NCBI GenBank assembly: GCA_036924835.1
Contig: JBAGRR010000001.1
Location: 5,781,001 to 5,845,000 of the forward strand
Direction: 5' to 3'
Source: Nitrobacteraceae bacterium AZCC 1564
GTDB taxonomy: Bacteria; Pseudomonadota; Alphaproteobacteria; Rhizobiales; Xanthobacteraceae
DNA length: 64,000 nucleotides
Shown here: piece after piece, positions 54,666-62,616 of the stretch
Position numbering within the stretch: position 1 is the stretch's first letter
How the letters are laid out: every line of letters begins with the position of its first letter
Program-made: the position numbers and the translations under genes
Notes under the pieces: generated by a model
Told to the model about the DNA's origin: nothing
What the model saw: the letters and a program-made list of their open reading frames with translations, nothing else
Databases searched by the model: none

Positions 54666-54712
54666 GCGCCGGGAACGCGGCCTTCGATTTTCCTGTCACG
54701 GGGCCGCGCTGA
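54662..54712 (+). pseudogene. displaced 3' end of the dipeptidase gene
   Basis: From the closing CTAG of the module, the frame that continues the interrupted gene reads CTA-GGC-GCC and encodes LGAGNAAFDFPVTGPR, then TGA at 54710-54712. FDFPV is the C-terminal signature of VanX-type dipeptidases (VanX of Enterococcus ends with NSYFDFPVK). This piece is no longer translated as part of the gene. Confidence 0.75.
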
Positions 54713-54757
54713 TATGATGAGGCATGAAACGCTTTGGCGAGGACAGCGGAGGACACA

Positions 54758-56404
54758 ATGACACTTGTCAGGCACGACACCCGTGAGGTCTTCAATCAGT
54801 CACCGCCGTTCGAGGATGTCGACCTGTTCACGTTCGATCAGGCGCTGGTCGATGCTGTCGCTGCAAATGGTGGCGGTATGGCTGCGGCTGAGTTGTCCGA
54901 ATTCGGTAAGCATTGGGGCTCGGCTGCGATGGCACAGCGCGGCTGTCTTGCCAACGAGAACACGCCGAAGCTGAAACTGTTTGATGCGCGGGGCTATCGC
55001 CGTGACGAGGTCGAATTTCATCCGGCCTATCATGAGCTGATGGCGTACAGCGCCCATGCCGGCATTCACAATTCGACATGGAATGAAAACGGCGAGGCCG
55101 CAGGTGGTGCCTCTGAGGTCGTACGCGGCGCGCGGTTTTTCATGGCCTCGCAAGTGGAGACCGGCCATTTGTGTCCGATCACCATGACGCGCGCGGCTGT
55201 CGGCGCGCTCGCATCCGATCCGGCCTTGCGTGCCAAGATTATGCCGGTACTCGGCACAAGGTCTTACGATCCGGCGTTCGTCCCGTGGTGGCAGAAGCGC
55301 GGCATGACCATGGGCATGGGCATGACCGAGAAGCAGGGTGGCACTGACGTACGGGCCAACATTACCCGCGCCGAGCGCGACGGCGACGCCTACCGCATCA
55401 CCGGGCACAAATGGTTCATGTCGGCGCCGATGTGCGATGCGTTTCTCGTGCTAGCGCAGGCCGAAGGCGGACTGACCTGTTTCTTCATGCCCCGCTTCGA
55501 ACCGGACGGCCGCGTCAACAGGATTTACTTTCAACGCTTGAAAGACAAGCTCGGTAATCGGTCCAACGCGTCGTCGGAAGTTGAGTTCGACAATGCTTAT
55601 GCATTGCGGCTCGGCGAGGAGGGGCGCGGTGTCCCGACGATCATCCAGATGGTCTCACTCACGCGGCAGGACTGCGCGCTGGCATCCGCCGGCCTGATGC
55701 GCTCAGGGCTCGCTCATGCACTGAATCATGCGCGGCACCGCAGCGTGTTTCAAAAGCATCTCGTCGATCAGCCTCTGATGAAGAACGTGCTGGCCGACAT
55801 GGCACTGCACGTGGAAGCATCCACTGCGTTGGTCATGCGGCTGTGCCGGTCGTTCGATCTCGCGCCGTCCGTGAGGGCGGAAGCGGCCTACATGCGCCTG
55901 CTGACGCCCGTGGTGAAATACTGGACGTGCAAGAGCGCCCCGGGATTTCTTTACGAGGCGATGGAGTGCATGGGCGGCAACGGCTATGTCGAGGAGGGCA
56001 TCCTCGCGCGGCATTATCGCGAGTCTCCCGTCAACGCCATTTGGGAAGGCTCAGGTAACGTCATGTGCCTCGACGTGCTTCGAGCGCTGTCCCGCGAGGC
56101 GGACGCTGCCGCCGATGTCCTGCGTACGCTTGTCGACCAGACCGCGGGCGTGCCGGGTGTGGTCGAAGCCGTGGCCTTCATTGCAAAGGCATTCCAGCAG
56201 CCGGATGCCGAGCGGACTGCGCGCCTCGCGGTGGAGAAGCTTGCGCTGGTCGCTGCGACCGCTGCACTGAATGCTGTTGCGCCAAAGCATGCTGAACTCT
56301 TCGCGGCGACGCGGCTGGCCTCGGATCATGGCCAACTTTATGGCGCGGTTGATCTGCCGGACGACAGTGCCCGCAGCCTGCTCGATCGTGCGCTGTCGGC
56401 CTGA
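54758..56404 (+). CDS. AidB-like acyl-CoA dehydrogenase
   Basis: 548 residues. Acyl-CoA dehydrogenase fold with GMGMTEKQGGTDVRANITRA (substrate/FAD), YRITGHKWFMSAPMCDAFLVL, and the base-region GGNGYVEEGILARHYRESPVNAIWEGSGNVM near residue 420. N-terminal 150 residues are longer than in classical ACADs and, with the QVETGHLCPITMTRAAVGAL segment, match the AidB group, whose E. coli member is induced during alkylation damage. Real substrate is unknown. ATG 54758 with GGAGGAC upstream. Confidence 0.87.
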   Translation: MTLVRHDTREVFNQSPPFEDVDLFTFDQALVDAVAANGGGMAAAELSEFGKHWGSAAMAQRGCLANENTPKLKLFDARGYRRDEVEFHPAYHELMAYSAHAGIHNSTWNENGEAAGGASEVVRGARFFMASQVETGHLCPITMTRAAVGALASDPALRAKIMPVLGTRSYDPAFVPWWQKRGMTMGMGMTEKQGGTDVRANITRAERDGDAYRITGHKWFMSAPMCDAFLVLAQAEGGLTCFFMPRFEPDGRVNRIYFQRLKDKLGNRSNASSEVEFDNAYALRLGEEGRGVPTIIQMVSLTRQDCALASAGLMRSGLAHALNHARHRSVFQKHLVDQPLMKNVLADMALHVEASTALVMRLCRSFDLAPSVRAEAAYMRLLTPVVKYWTCKSAPGFLYEAMECMGGNGYVEEGILARHYRESPVNAIWEGSGNVMCLDVLRALSREADAAADVLRTLVDQTAGVPGVVEAVAFIAKAFQQPDAERTARLAVEKLALVAATAALNAVAPKHAELFAATRLASDHGQLYGAVDLPDDSARSLLDRALSA

Positions 56405-56443
56405 ACTGTCTAAGAGCGACTTAATTTTCTTTTCGGAGCTATC

Positions 56444-57226
56444 ATGAGCGTTGTCGAAGGCCCGACCGATCTTGCGCCCGTTTCGCCACCCGGCAAGGGG
56501 CGCGAACCGCGGGTCTGGAAGTTCTTCGGCACCAGCGTGTGGGGGCTTGTGCTGTTCGCAGCGATGTTCGCCGGGCAGATTGCTGGCGTGGTCTACTTCC
56601 TTGTCGTCAACGGAGAGGCGCTCGACATCAATTCCCTCACGACTTTGGTCGCGAATGGCCGTGTGATTTCGCTGTCCGTCATCATGGGATTGCCGGCGAT
56701 ACTGCTGGTGATGTGGATTGCGACGCGCTGGTCCGGGATCCCGTTCGCCGATTATCTGGCGCTGCGCTGGCCGTCATGGCGGATGCTTGGGGCGGGGGCC
56801 GGCGGGCTCGTTCTTTTGCTGCTGGCCTGGGAGGTCATCAGCCATCTCGCGGGGCGCGAAAGCTCGCCGGGGTTCATGGTTGATGTGCTCAAGACGGCAC
56901 ACAACGACGGCGCGCTATGGCTGCTGGTCCTTGCGTTCTGCGTGGCGGCGCCATTGAGCGAAGAACTGCTGGCTCGCGGATTTCTTTACCGCGGATGGTC
57001 GGAATCTTTTCTCCGGCCGTTTGGCGCCATCCTGCTGTCGTCAGCGGTGTGGACCGCGATGCACATGCAGTACAACTGGTACTTTCTGGCGCAGGTGTTC
57101 TCGATCGGCCTGCTGTTCGGCTATCTGCGCTATCGTAGCAATTCGCTCTGGCTGACGGTGGTCCTGCACGGGATCAACAATCTGGCTGCGACGATCCAGA
57201 CACTTTGGCTCGCGTACTATTCGTGA
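56444..57226 (+). CDS. CPBP family intramembrane glutamic endopeptidase
   Basis: 260 residues, about seven to eight hydrophobic helices. The active-site motifs are present: AAPLSEELLARGFLYRGW (motif 1, EExxxR), SAVWTAMHMQYNWYF (motif 2, with His) and VVLHGINNLAATIQTLW (motif 3, HxxxN). Bacterial homologues include enzymes for prenylated-protein processing and bacteriocin self-immunity. N-terminal 20 residues are polar. Its stop lies 4 bases before the type H1 hairpin and 81 bases before the convergent AEC gene's stop. Confidence 0.9.
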   Translation: MSVVEGPTDLAPVSPPGKGREPRVWKFFGTSVWGLVLFAAMFAGQIAGVVYFLVVNGEALDINSLTTLVANGRVISLSVIMGLPAILLVMWIATRWSGIPFADYLALRWPSWRMLGAGAGGLVLLLLAWEVISHLAGRESSPGFMVDVLKTAHNDGALWLLVLAFCVAAPLSEELLARGFLYRGWSESFLRPFGAILLSSAVWTAMHMQYNWYFLAQVFSIGLLFGYLRYRSNSLWLTVVLHGINNLAATIQTLWLAYYS

Positions 57227-57230
57227 GCGG

Positions 57231-57310
57231 CTAGTGTGGCTTCTGTCTGGCAATTGCCGATAAGAGACTAGCCCTAAGACAGGCCCGCAAATTGCGAGAC
57301 GCCACACTAG
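57231..57310. mobile_element. solo CTAG hairpin, type H1, between convergent genes
   Basis: 80 bp, CTAGTGTGGC and GCCACACTAG ends. The arms are imperfect (CTGTCTGGCAATTGCC with GGCCCGCAAATTGCGAGAC). It fills the space between the CPBP (stop 57226) and AEC genes; its closing CTAG contains the stop codon of the AEC transporter. Confidence 0.82.
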
Positions 57311-58233
57311 GCCACCAACGAAATGACAATCGGCATGGTGATGATCGCCAGCGCGGTTTGGAGGGTGAGGATTTCCGCCACCAGCGGCGCGTCGCCTCCC
57401 ATCTGACGTGCAAGCAAATAGGCGCTCGATGCGGTCGGCACCGCGGCACAGCATGCGACGATCGCAAGGGGGACGCCTGAAAGCCCAAATGCGATACCCA
57501 GCGTGATGGCCATTGCCGGCATCACGATCAGTTTCAGGAAACAGGCCAACAGTGCCGGTGCATCAGGTCGAAGCACGCCTTTGAGCTGCAGGCCCGCGCC
57601 GACGACAAGCAGGCCCAGCGCGAGGGACGAACGGCCCAGCGCGTCGAGGAATTCATTCACCCATGTGGGGAGCGCAAGGCCGGACAAATTGAACGCCATG
57701 CCGAGCGCACACGCCCAGATGAATGGGTTTTTGGCGATCGTCAAAAGGATCCGGGACCAGGAGAGGCGCGTGGGTGATGCATAGTGAGCCAGCACCCAGA
57801 CGGCGGTGATGTTGAGAACTGGAATCATGGCGACGATCGCCACCGAGGCGAGGGTGAGACCGACTGCGCCGTAAAGACTGCCCGCAACCGCGAGCCCCAC
57901 ATAGGTCTGCCAGCGGCAGGAACACTGAAAAATCGATGTGAAGGAAGGCCCGCTGACGCCAAGCCGCTTTATCATTAGCGGTCGCAGCGCCAGACACAGC
58001 GTTGACATCAGGAGCACCGCAAGAAGAAGCGCGCCCCCGACACCTGCGAAAGGGACTTCCGCCAGCTTGGCCCGGGCGAGCGTCTGGAACAGCAGCGCGG
58101 GAAACAGCACGTAATAGACAAGCTGTTCGGTGCCGTCCCACAGCACGCTTTCCTTGAGCAGGATGCGACGAAGAACGAAACCCATCACGATCAGCAGAAA
58201 TATGGGCACAATGGCCACGATCACGGGCAACAT
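57307..58233 (-). CDS. AEC family transporter (auxin efflux carrier-type)
   Basis: 308 residues with ten hydrophobic helices (LPVIVAIVPIFLLIVMGFVL at the N-terminus; ALLLAVLLMSTLCLALRPLM; NPFIWACALGMAFNLSGLAL; LGLLVVGAGLQLKGVL; TALAIITMPIVISLVA at the C-terminus). The family pattern of 5+5 helices with a mid PF05145-like GLQL segment places it in AEC. Substrate unknown. Stop codon TAG is part of the CTAG terminus of the H1 hairpin. ruvX starts 4 bases upstream, so both form an operon. Confidence 0.85.
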   Translation of the reverse strand: MLPVIVAIVPIFLLIVMGFVLRRILLKESVLWDGTEQLVYYVLFPALLFQTLARAKLAEVPFAGVGGALLLAVLLMSTLCLALRPLMIKRLGVSGPSFTSIFQCSCRWQTYVGLAVAGSLYGAVGLTLASVAIVAMIPVLNITAVWVLAHYASPTRLSWSRILLTIAKNPFIWACALGMAFNLSGLALPTWVNEFLDALGRSSLALGLLVVGAGLQLKGVLRPDAPALLACFLKLIVMPAMAITLGIAFGLSGVPLAIVACCAAVPTASSAYLLARQMGGDAPLVAEILTLQTALAIITMPIVISLVA

Positions 58234-58236
58234 CGG

Positions 58237-58728
58237 TCACTGATCTCCGGCCGTACGGCCCAGCGCCGCAAGGCGGTCGAGTGCGCCCTGCAGGATGAAG
58301 ATCGCTGCGTGTTCGTCGATCACCTTGGCTCGCTTGGCGCGGCTCATGTCCATTTCGATCAGCTCGCGCTCGACGGCGGCGGTCGACAACCGTTCATCCC
58401 ATAGGCCGATCGCGAGCGGAGTGAGCTTTGAAAAATTTCGGGCGAACGCCCGGGTCGATTGGGCGCGAGGCCCTTCGCTGCCATCCATGTTGATAGGAAG
58501 TCCGAGGATAAAGCCGACAACCTTGCGCTCTTCGCTCAGTTCGAGCAGCCGCGCGGCATCGGCGGTAAAGGTCTTGCGGTGAATCGTTTCGATTCCTGTT
58601 GCCAGTCTGCGGTCCGGATCAGATACAGCAACACCAATAGTCTTGGTGCCGAGATCGAGTCCGATCAGGGCGCCTCGTGGTGGCCAGTGCGTGGCGGCTT
58701 CGATCAGAGGTAGGATCAGTGCGGGCAT
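58237..58728 (-). CDS. ruvX: Holliday junction resolvase-like RuvX (YqgF)
   Basis: 163 residues. RNase H-like fold: GALIGLDLGTKTIGVAVSDP with the catalytic Asp, RKVVGFILGLPINMDGSEGP, GLWDERLSTAAVERELIEM and VIDEHAAIFILQGALDRL. YqgF/RuvX processes pre-16S rRNA 5' ends and has been proposed as a resolvase. ATG 58728 (MPALILPLIEA) is preferred over ATG 58743. First gene of ruvX-AEC on the minus strand; a large nested repeat cluster (58769-59264) lies upstream. Confidence 0.92.
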   Translation of the reverse strand: MPALILPLIEAATHWPPRGALIGLDLGTKTIGVAVSDPDRRLATGIETIHRKTFTADAARLLELSEERKVVGFILGLPINMDGSEGPRAQSTRAFARNFSKLTPLAIGLWDERLSTAAVERELIEMDMSRAKRAKVIDEHAAIFILQGALDRLAALGRTAGDQ

Positions 58729-58895
58729 ATCGTCGCATAACATGTGCGGTATAAACGTTGCAAAGCGGCTAGTGTCCCGGTTCTAACGTTCGCATCACTT
58801 TGCAGCACTCTCGTTTGCGAACGTTAGAACCAGGAGGGACACTAGCAACTCTATGAAGCTAGTGCGCTTTTTGGATTTGACGTTCGTACTGAGGA

Positions 58896-59226
58896 CTAGT
58901 GTGGCGTCTCGCAATTGCCGACCTGTCCTGCGGCTGGTCTCACATCGGCAATTGCGAGACCTAAGCCACACTAGTGCCGTGGATTTGAAGTTCTTCCGAG
59001 TGAATCCGCAAGCTCGATGAAGAACTTCAAATCCAAAAGCGGCACTAGAATCATAAGCTTGCTAGTGTCCCTTTGATTTCGAAGTTCGCATCCGAGCAGG
59101 CCGCAAGCTTGTGCGAACTTCGAAATCGGGACGCTAGCCATTTTGATTTTGCTAGTGTCCTTTCGTCTCCGAATAACCGTGCGCGCTCGCCGCAAACCGG
59201 TCGGTTATTCGGAGACGGGACACTAG
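58896..59226 (+). mobile_element. bipartite module H2-G2, carrying a nested I-J module
   Basis: H2 (58896-58974) has CTAGTGTGGC/GCCACACTAG ends and inner arms GTCTCGCAATTGCCGA and TCGGCAATTGCGAGAC. G2 (59152-59226) has arms CGTCTCCGAATAACCG and CGGTTATTCGGAGACG. They are joined by the linker CCATTTTGATTTTG (59138-59151), but the I2-J2 module lies between H2 and that linker. The whole block is inserted in the loop of D2 at a CTAG. Confidence 0.8.
58971..59137 (+). mobile_element. bipartite CTAG hairpin module, types I2-J2, nested
   Basis: I2 (58971-59048) shares its first CTAG with the end of H2; arms TGGATTTGAAGTTCTTC and GAAGAACTTCAAATCCA. Linker AATCATAAGCTTG (59049-59061). J2 (59062-59137): arms GATTTCGAAGTTCGCA and TGCGAACTTCGAAATC, closing CTAG. 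Same pair as I1-J1 at 54501, with the same linker type. Confidence 0.85.
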
Positions 59227-59274
59227 CCGCAATGCTGGTACGAACGTCAACTCCAGCGCACGAGGGCGTTGGCA

Positions 59275-59500
59275 GTGGATGGGTTGACGTTATTTAGACT
59301 GTTTGCCGTGACGGCAATGCTGGTCTGCTATGCCCTGGAAGATCGCAGTCCGTGGTTCATCTTTGGATTCGCGGTGTCCTGTGCGTTGGGGTCGGCTTAC
59401 GGATTTCTGCATGGGGCGTGGGCCCTTTGGTCTTGTCGAGGCGATCTGGGCGCTGGTGGCGTTGCGGCGCTGGTTTGCCAAGCAGCGAGCGGCGGCATAG
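59275..59500 (+). pseudogene. small membrane protein gene with a single-base frameshift
   Basis: The frame starting at GTG 59275 (or TTG 59284, TLFRLFAVTAMLVCYALEDR) encodes a hydrophobic segment through AYGFLHGAW. Close to 59419-59424, within GTGGGCCC, the conserved continuation jumps by one base: the next frame reads PFGLVEAIWALVALRRWFAK and ends at TAG 59500. From memory, relatives in this bacterial group continue GAWPFGLVEAIW without a break. One extra G in the run would explain it. It is either a recent frameshift or a sequencing error. The 59-residue altered tail reads out of family to 59547. Confidence 0.6.
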
Positions 59501-59676
59501 CGCTGCGCGACGAGAGTTCCGGTTTGCTTGATCAGCTTTCGGAATAAGTTGCGGCCGAAGCGAGGTGTTTGTGTTTGCCCTGCGCTAAAAAGAATCCCGT
59601 TATGCACAAGTTATGGTTGTGCTTTGACGAGAGTGAGGGCATTCAATGATGGCCTCGCCCGCACCGGATTCTCCCT

Positions 59677-60210
59677 TTGACAAATCAGGATCAAACCGAC
59701 TTTTTCGGTCGTGACCGTATTCGCTGTGTTCAGCAAATCGGTATGCTCAAGCTATGGGATCGCTCGAAACGGGGAGCGGTCTTGCCGCACACATCCGCCG
59801 TTCACGATGAAGATCTCGCCCGGCTGCGCGAGAAGGTGTTGCTACTCGATGTCGAGTGGCAGGACGATGAGCCCCGTTACCTGATTCGGTACCAAGGCTC
59901 GGACATCGATCGGATGCACAATCGCAATTGCGTCGGCCTCTACCTGAATGACGTGATGGAGCCGTCCATTCGCGAGAAGGGGTTGAAAACCTACCGGCGC
60001 GTTGTCGACCAGCGGCTGCCTGCGTTCAATTCGACCGTTATCCAAGACGAGAGTGGCGCAACTGTGCACTATGAACGGCTGCTCCTGCCGTTCACGTGGA
60101 CCGGTGAGCAGGTCGACCAGATCTACAGCATCGTCACGCTGTTTACCGAAGATAATCAGTCACCGTTCCAGACGCTGAAGAGCGCCCGTTCCCGGAACGA
60201 TCAACCCTGA
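59677..60210 (+). CDS. PAS-domain (PAS_5 type) protein
   Basis: 177 residues from the TTG used here. The sequence QIGMLKLWDRSKRGAVLPH, LLLDVEWQDDEPRYLIRYQG and GLYLNDVMEPSIREKGLKTY fits the Rhizobiales PAS_5 family of small sensory proteins of unknown ligand. Start is uncertain: an ATG at 59646 with a good GAGGGC site opens MMASPAPDSPFDKSGSNRLF but meets a stop at 59712-59714. Losing one T of the TTTTT run near 59703 would join it to the PAS frame. ATG 59743 is the other option. Confidence 0.6.
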   Translation: MTNQDQTDFFGRDRIRCVQQIGMLKLWDRSKRGAVLPHTSAVHDEDLARLREKVLLLDVEWQDDEPRYLIRYQGSDIDRMHNRNCVGLYLNDVMEPSIREKGLKTYRRVVDQRLPAFNSTVIQDESGATVHYERLLLPFTWTGEQVDQIYSIVTLFTEDNQSPFQTLKSARSRNDQP

Positions 60211-60211
60211 C

Positions 60212-60378
60212 CTAGTGTGATGGTTCAGAAGTTCGCGCCAGCGTTTCCGCGAGTTCTTTCAGCGAACCTTTGAACCTAAACCACACTGGAATCATAAAGT
60301 TACTAGTGTCCTCTCGAATCCAAAGTTCGCGACGGAGCACGCTGCACGATCAGGCGAACTTCGGATTCGGGACACTGG
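60212..60378 (+). mobile_element. bipartite CTAG hairpin module, types C4-B5
   Basis: C4 (60212-60289) opens CTAGTGTGA and closes with mutated CTGG; arms GGTTCAGAAGTTCGC with a diverged GCGAACCTTTGAACC. Linker AATCATAAAGTTA (60290-60302). B5 (60303-60378): arms CGAATCCAAAGTTCGC and GCGAACTTCGGATTCG, closing CTGG. An older, mutated copy. It fills most of the 312-base gap between the PAS gene and gatC. Confidence 0.87.
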
Positions 60379-60522
60379 GAGGTTGGATTGCACAACCTTT
60401 TGAAGTTTCTGCGATAATTTCCCCAGCGCTGTGTCCTCTGGGACCATTTGGCGTTGGCGATCCCTGTCAAAATGCTCTAATAGGGCGGCTGAACAGCGCA
60501 GCCGCCCCGGAGTTTCCTGGAT

Positions 60523-60810
60523 ATGTCAGTCGATACCGCCACCGTCCGCCGGATCGCGCATCTTGCGCGCATTGCCGTCAAGGATGAGGAAGTGGCCCAT
60601 CTGCAGGGCGAACTGAATGCCATTCTGGCGTTCGTCGAACAGCTTTCGGAAGTGAACGTCGACGGCATCGAACCGATGACGTCTGTTATGCCGATGGAGA
60701 TGAAAAAGCGGGCGGATGTCGTCACCGACGGCGAAATCCCCGAAAAGGTGCTGGCCAACGCGCCGGCCACCGAAGATCACTTCTTCCTGGTGCCGAAGGT
60801 CGTCGAATAA
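60523..60810 (+). CDS. gatC: Glu-tRNA(Gln)/Asp-tRNA(Asn) amidotransferase subunit C
   Basis: 95 residues, the usual size. [60 protein letters not shown] and [17 protein letters not shown] are the family signature. GatC is the scaffold that wraps GatA against GatB in the transamidosome, which makes Gln-tRNA or Asn-tRNA. First gene of gatC - small ORF - gatA. Confidence 0.95.
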   Translation: MSVDTATVRRIAHLARIAVKDEEVAHLQGELNAILAFVEQLSEVNVDGIEPMTSVMPMEMKKRADVVTDGEIPEKVLANAPATEDHFFLVPKVVE

Positions 60811-60830
60811 CTCTTTGTGAAGGCAATGCC

Positions 60831-61019
60831 ATGTGCCTGCTCTGCGATGACGAAAAATCCTACGCCGCCTACCTGCAATACCTTGATGCAATGGAGCGCG
60901 CGGGACAGGTCGCCGATCCCGATAAGGCGATGGATATGCTGATCGAAGAAATCCAGAAGAGCGATGCTGAAAAGCTCAAGAACAAATCTCCCTTTTCCTG
61001 CGACCCGGTTGATGAATGA
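60831..61019 (+). CDS. small conserved protein between gatC and gatA
   Basis: 62 residues: [20 protein letters not shown], then [20 protein letters not shown] and ending CDPVDE. CxxC at residues 2-5 and a late Cys could bind metal. I recall similar small genes at this position in related genomes but no function. Starts 20 bases after gatC; its stop (61017-61019) overlaps the gatA start ATGA, so it is translated in the operon. Confidence 0.7.
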   Translation: MCLLCDDEKSYAAYLQYLDAMERAGQVADPDKAMDMLIEEIQKSDAEKLKNKSPFSCDPVDE

Positions 61020-62494
61020 CTGATCTGACTTCGCTGACGCTTGCCGATGCCCGTGAGGGTCTCAGGCAGAAATCCTTCACCGCTTTGGAATTGACCGACG
61101 CGCATCTCGCCGCCATGGAGAAGGCGCGGGTGCTCAACGCTTATGTGCTGGAGACGCCGGAGCAGGCCCGAGCGCAGGCGCGCGAGGCGGACGCAACGAT
61201 CGCAAAAGGCGAGGCTGGCCCACTTGCGGGCATTCCAGTCGGGGTGAAGGATTTGTTCGCCACGAACGGCGTACGCGTCACGGCCTGTTCGAAGATTCTC
61301 GACAACTTCATTCCTCCCTATGAATCAACCGTCACCTCGCAGCTTTGGCGAGATGGCGCGGTGATGCTCGGCAAGCTGAACAACGACGAGTTCGCGATGG
61401 GTTCGTCGAACGAGACGTCGGCATTCGGTCCTGTGATCAATCCGTGGCGGAGGGAAGGTTCGGATACGAACCTCGTTCCGGGTGGATCGTCCGGTGGTTC
61501 GGCGGCCGCGGTCGCAGCCAATCTCTGCTTTGGTGCCACGGGCACCGACACCGGCGGTTCGATCCGCCAGCCCGCGGCGTTCACCGGCATCGTTGGAATC
61601 AAGCCGACTTATGGACGCTGCTCACGCTGGGGCGTCGTCGCCTTCGCCTCATCGCTCGATCAGGCTGGACCGTTCGCGCGCACGGTGCGCGACACGGCGA
61701 TCTTGATGCGCTCGATGGCAGGCCATGATCCGAAGGACACCACGTCGGTTGATCGGCCGGTCCCTGACTATGAAGCCGCGATCGGTAAGTCGGTGAAGGG
61801 CATGAAGATCGGCATTCCGAAGGAATACCGCCTTGATGGCATGTCCGCCGAAATCGAGAAGCTGTGGACGCAGGGGGCGGACTGGCTGAAGGCGGCGGGC
61901 GCCGAGCTTGTTGAGATCTCGCTGCCTCACACGAAATATGCCTTGCCCGCTTATTACGTGGTGGCGCCGGCGGAAGCTTCATCCAATCTGGCGCGCTATG
62001 ACGGCGTGCGCTACGGCGCCCGCGTCAATGGCCGCAACATCATCGACATGTACGAGAACACCCGCGCCGAAGGTTTTGGTCCCGAGGTGCGCCGTCGTAT
62101 CATGATCGGGACGTATGTGCTCTCGGCCGGCTATTATGATGCCTATTACCTTCGGGCTCAAAAAGTCCGCACGCTGATCAAGAAGGATTTCGAGGACGTC
62201 TTCGCGCAGGGTGTAAACGCGATCCTGACGCCGGCGACACCGTCCGCGGCGTTCGGTATCGGCGAAAAGGGCAAGGCCGATCCAATCGAAATGTACCTCA
62301 ACGACATCTTCACTGTGACGGTGAACATGGCGGGACTGCCCGGCATCGCGGTGCCTGCGGGCAAGGACGGGCAGGGGCTGCCGCTCGGCTTGCAATTGAT
62401 CGGCCGTCCGTTCGACGAGGAAACGCTGTTCTCGCTTGGTGAAGTGATCGAGCAGGCCGCCGGAAGCTTCACGCCTAAACACTGGTGGGCTTAG
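61016..62494 (+). CDS. gatA: Glu-tRNA(Gln)/Asp-tRNA(Asn) amidotransferase subunit A
   Basis: 492 residues, amidase-signature family. Catalytic Lys in [19 protein letters not shown], and the Ser-cisSer pair in [20 protein letters not shown] and [20 protein letters not shown] (the nucleophile). It releases ammonia from glutamine for the transamidation of Glu-tRNA(Gln). gatB is not within the window after it; the next gene is a patatin-like lipoprotein, so gatB lies elsewhere or beyond. Confidence 0.97.
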   Translation: MTDLTSLTLADAREGLRQKSFTALELTDAHLAAMEKARVLNAYVLETPEQARAQAREADATIAKGEAGPLAGIPVGVKDLFATNGVRVTACSKILDNFIPPYESTVTSQLWRDGAVMLGKLNNDEFAMGSSNETSAFGPVINPWRREGSDTNLVPGGSSGGSAAAVAANLCFGATGTDTGGSIRQPAAFTGIVGIKPTYGRCSRWGVVAFASSLDQAGPFARTVRDTAILMRSMAGHDPKDTTSVDRPVPDYEAAIGKSVKGMKIGIPKEYRLDGMSAEIEKLWTQGADWLKAAGAELVEISLPHTKYALPAYYVVAPAEASSNLARYDGVRYGARVNGRNIIDMYENTRAEGFGPEVRRRIMIGTYVLSAGYYDAYYLRAQKVRTLIKKDFEDVFAQGVNAILTPATPSAAFGIGEKGKADPIEMYLNDIFTVTVNMAGLPGIAVPAGKDGQGLPLGLQLIGRPFDEETLFSLGEVIEQAAGSFTPKHWWA

Positions 62495-62616
62495 TCCTCT
62501 AAGCCGCGTGCAGCGTTGCTGCAGGCTTCAGGCGGCATCTCAGACCGGCAATACGGCACATCGGTATGTGTTCATTAACCTCCCGGGGCGAAGGTGCCCC
62601 GTGGGGTGGTTGTGTC

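Larger units (their letters stand above)
58769..59264 (-). mobile_element. bipartite module A2-D2, D2 split by nested modules
   Basis: A2 (58769-58845) has arms GGTTCTAACGTTCGCA and TGCGAACGTTAGAACC. Its linker (58846-58858) reads CTTCATAGAGTTG on the minus strand, identical to the D1-A1 linker at 9177. D2 is split: left part 58859-58895, right part 59227-59264. Joined through one CTAG it is 79 bp, the same length as D1, with about 8 mismatches. The 327-bp insert sits at the position where D1 has CTCG in its loop. Confidence 0.85.
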
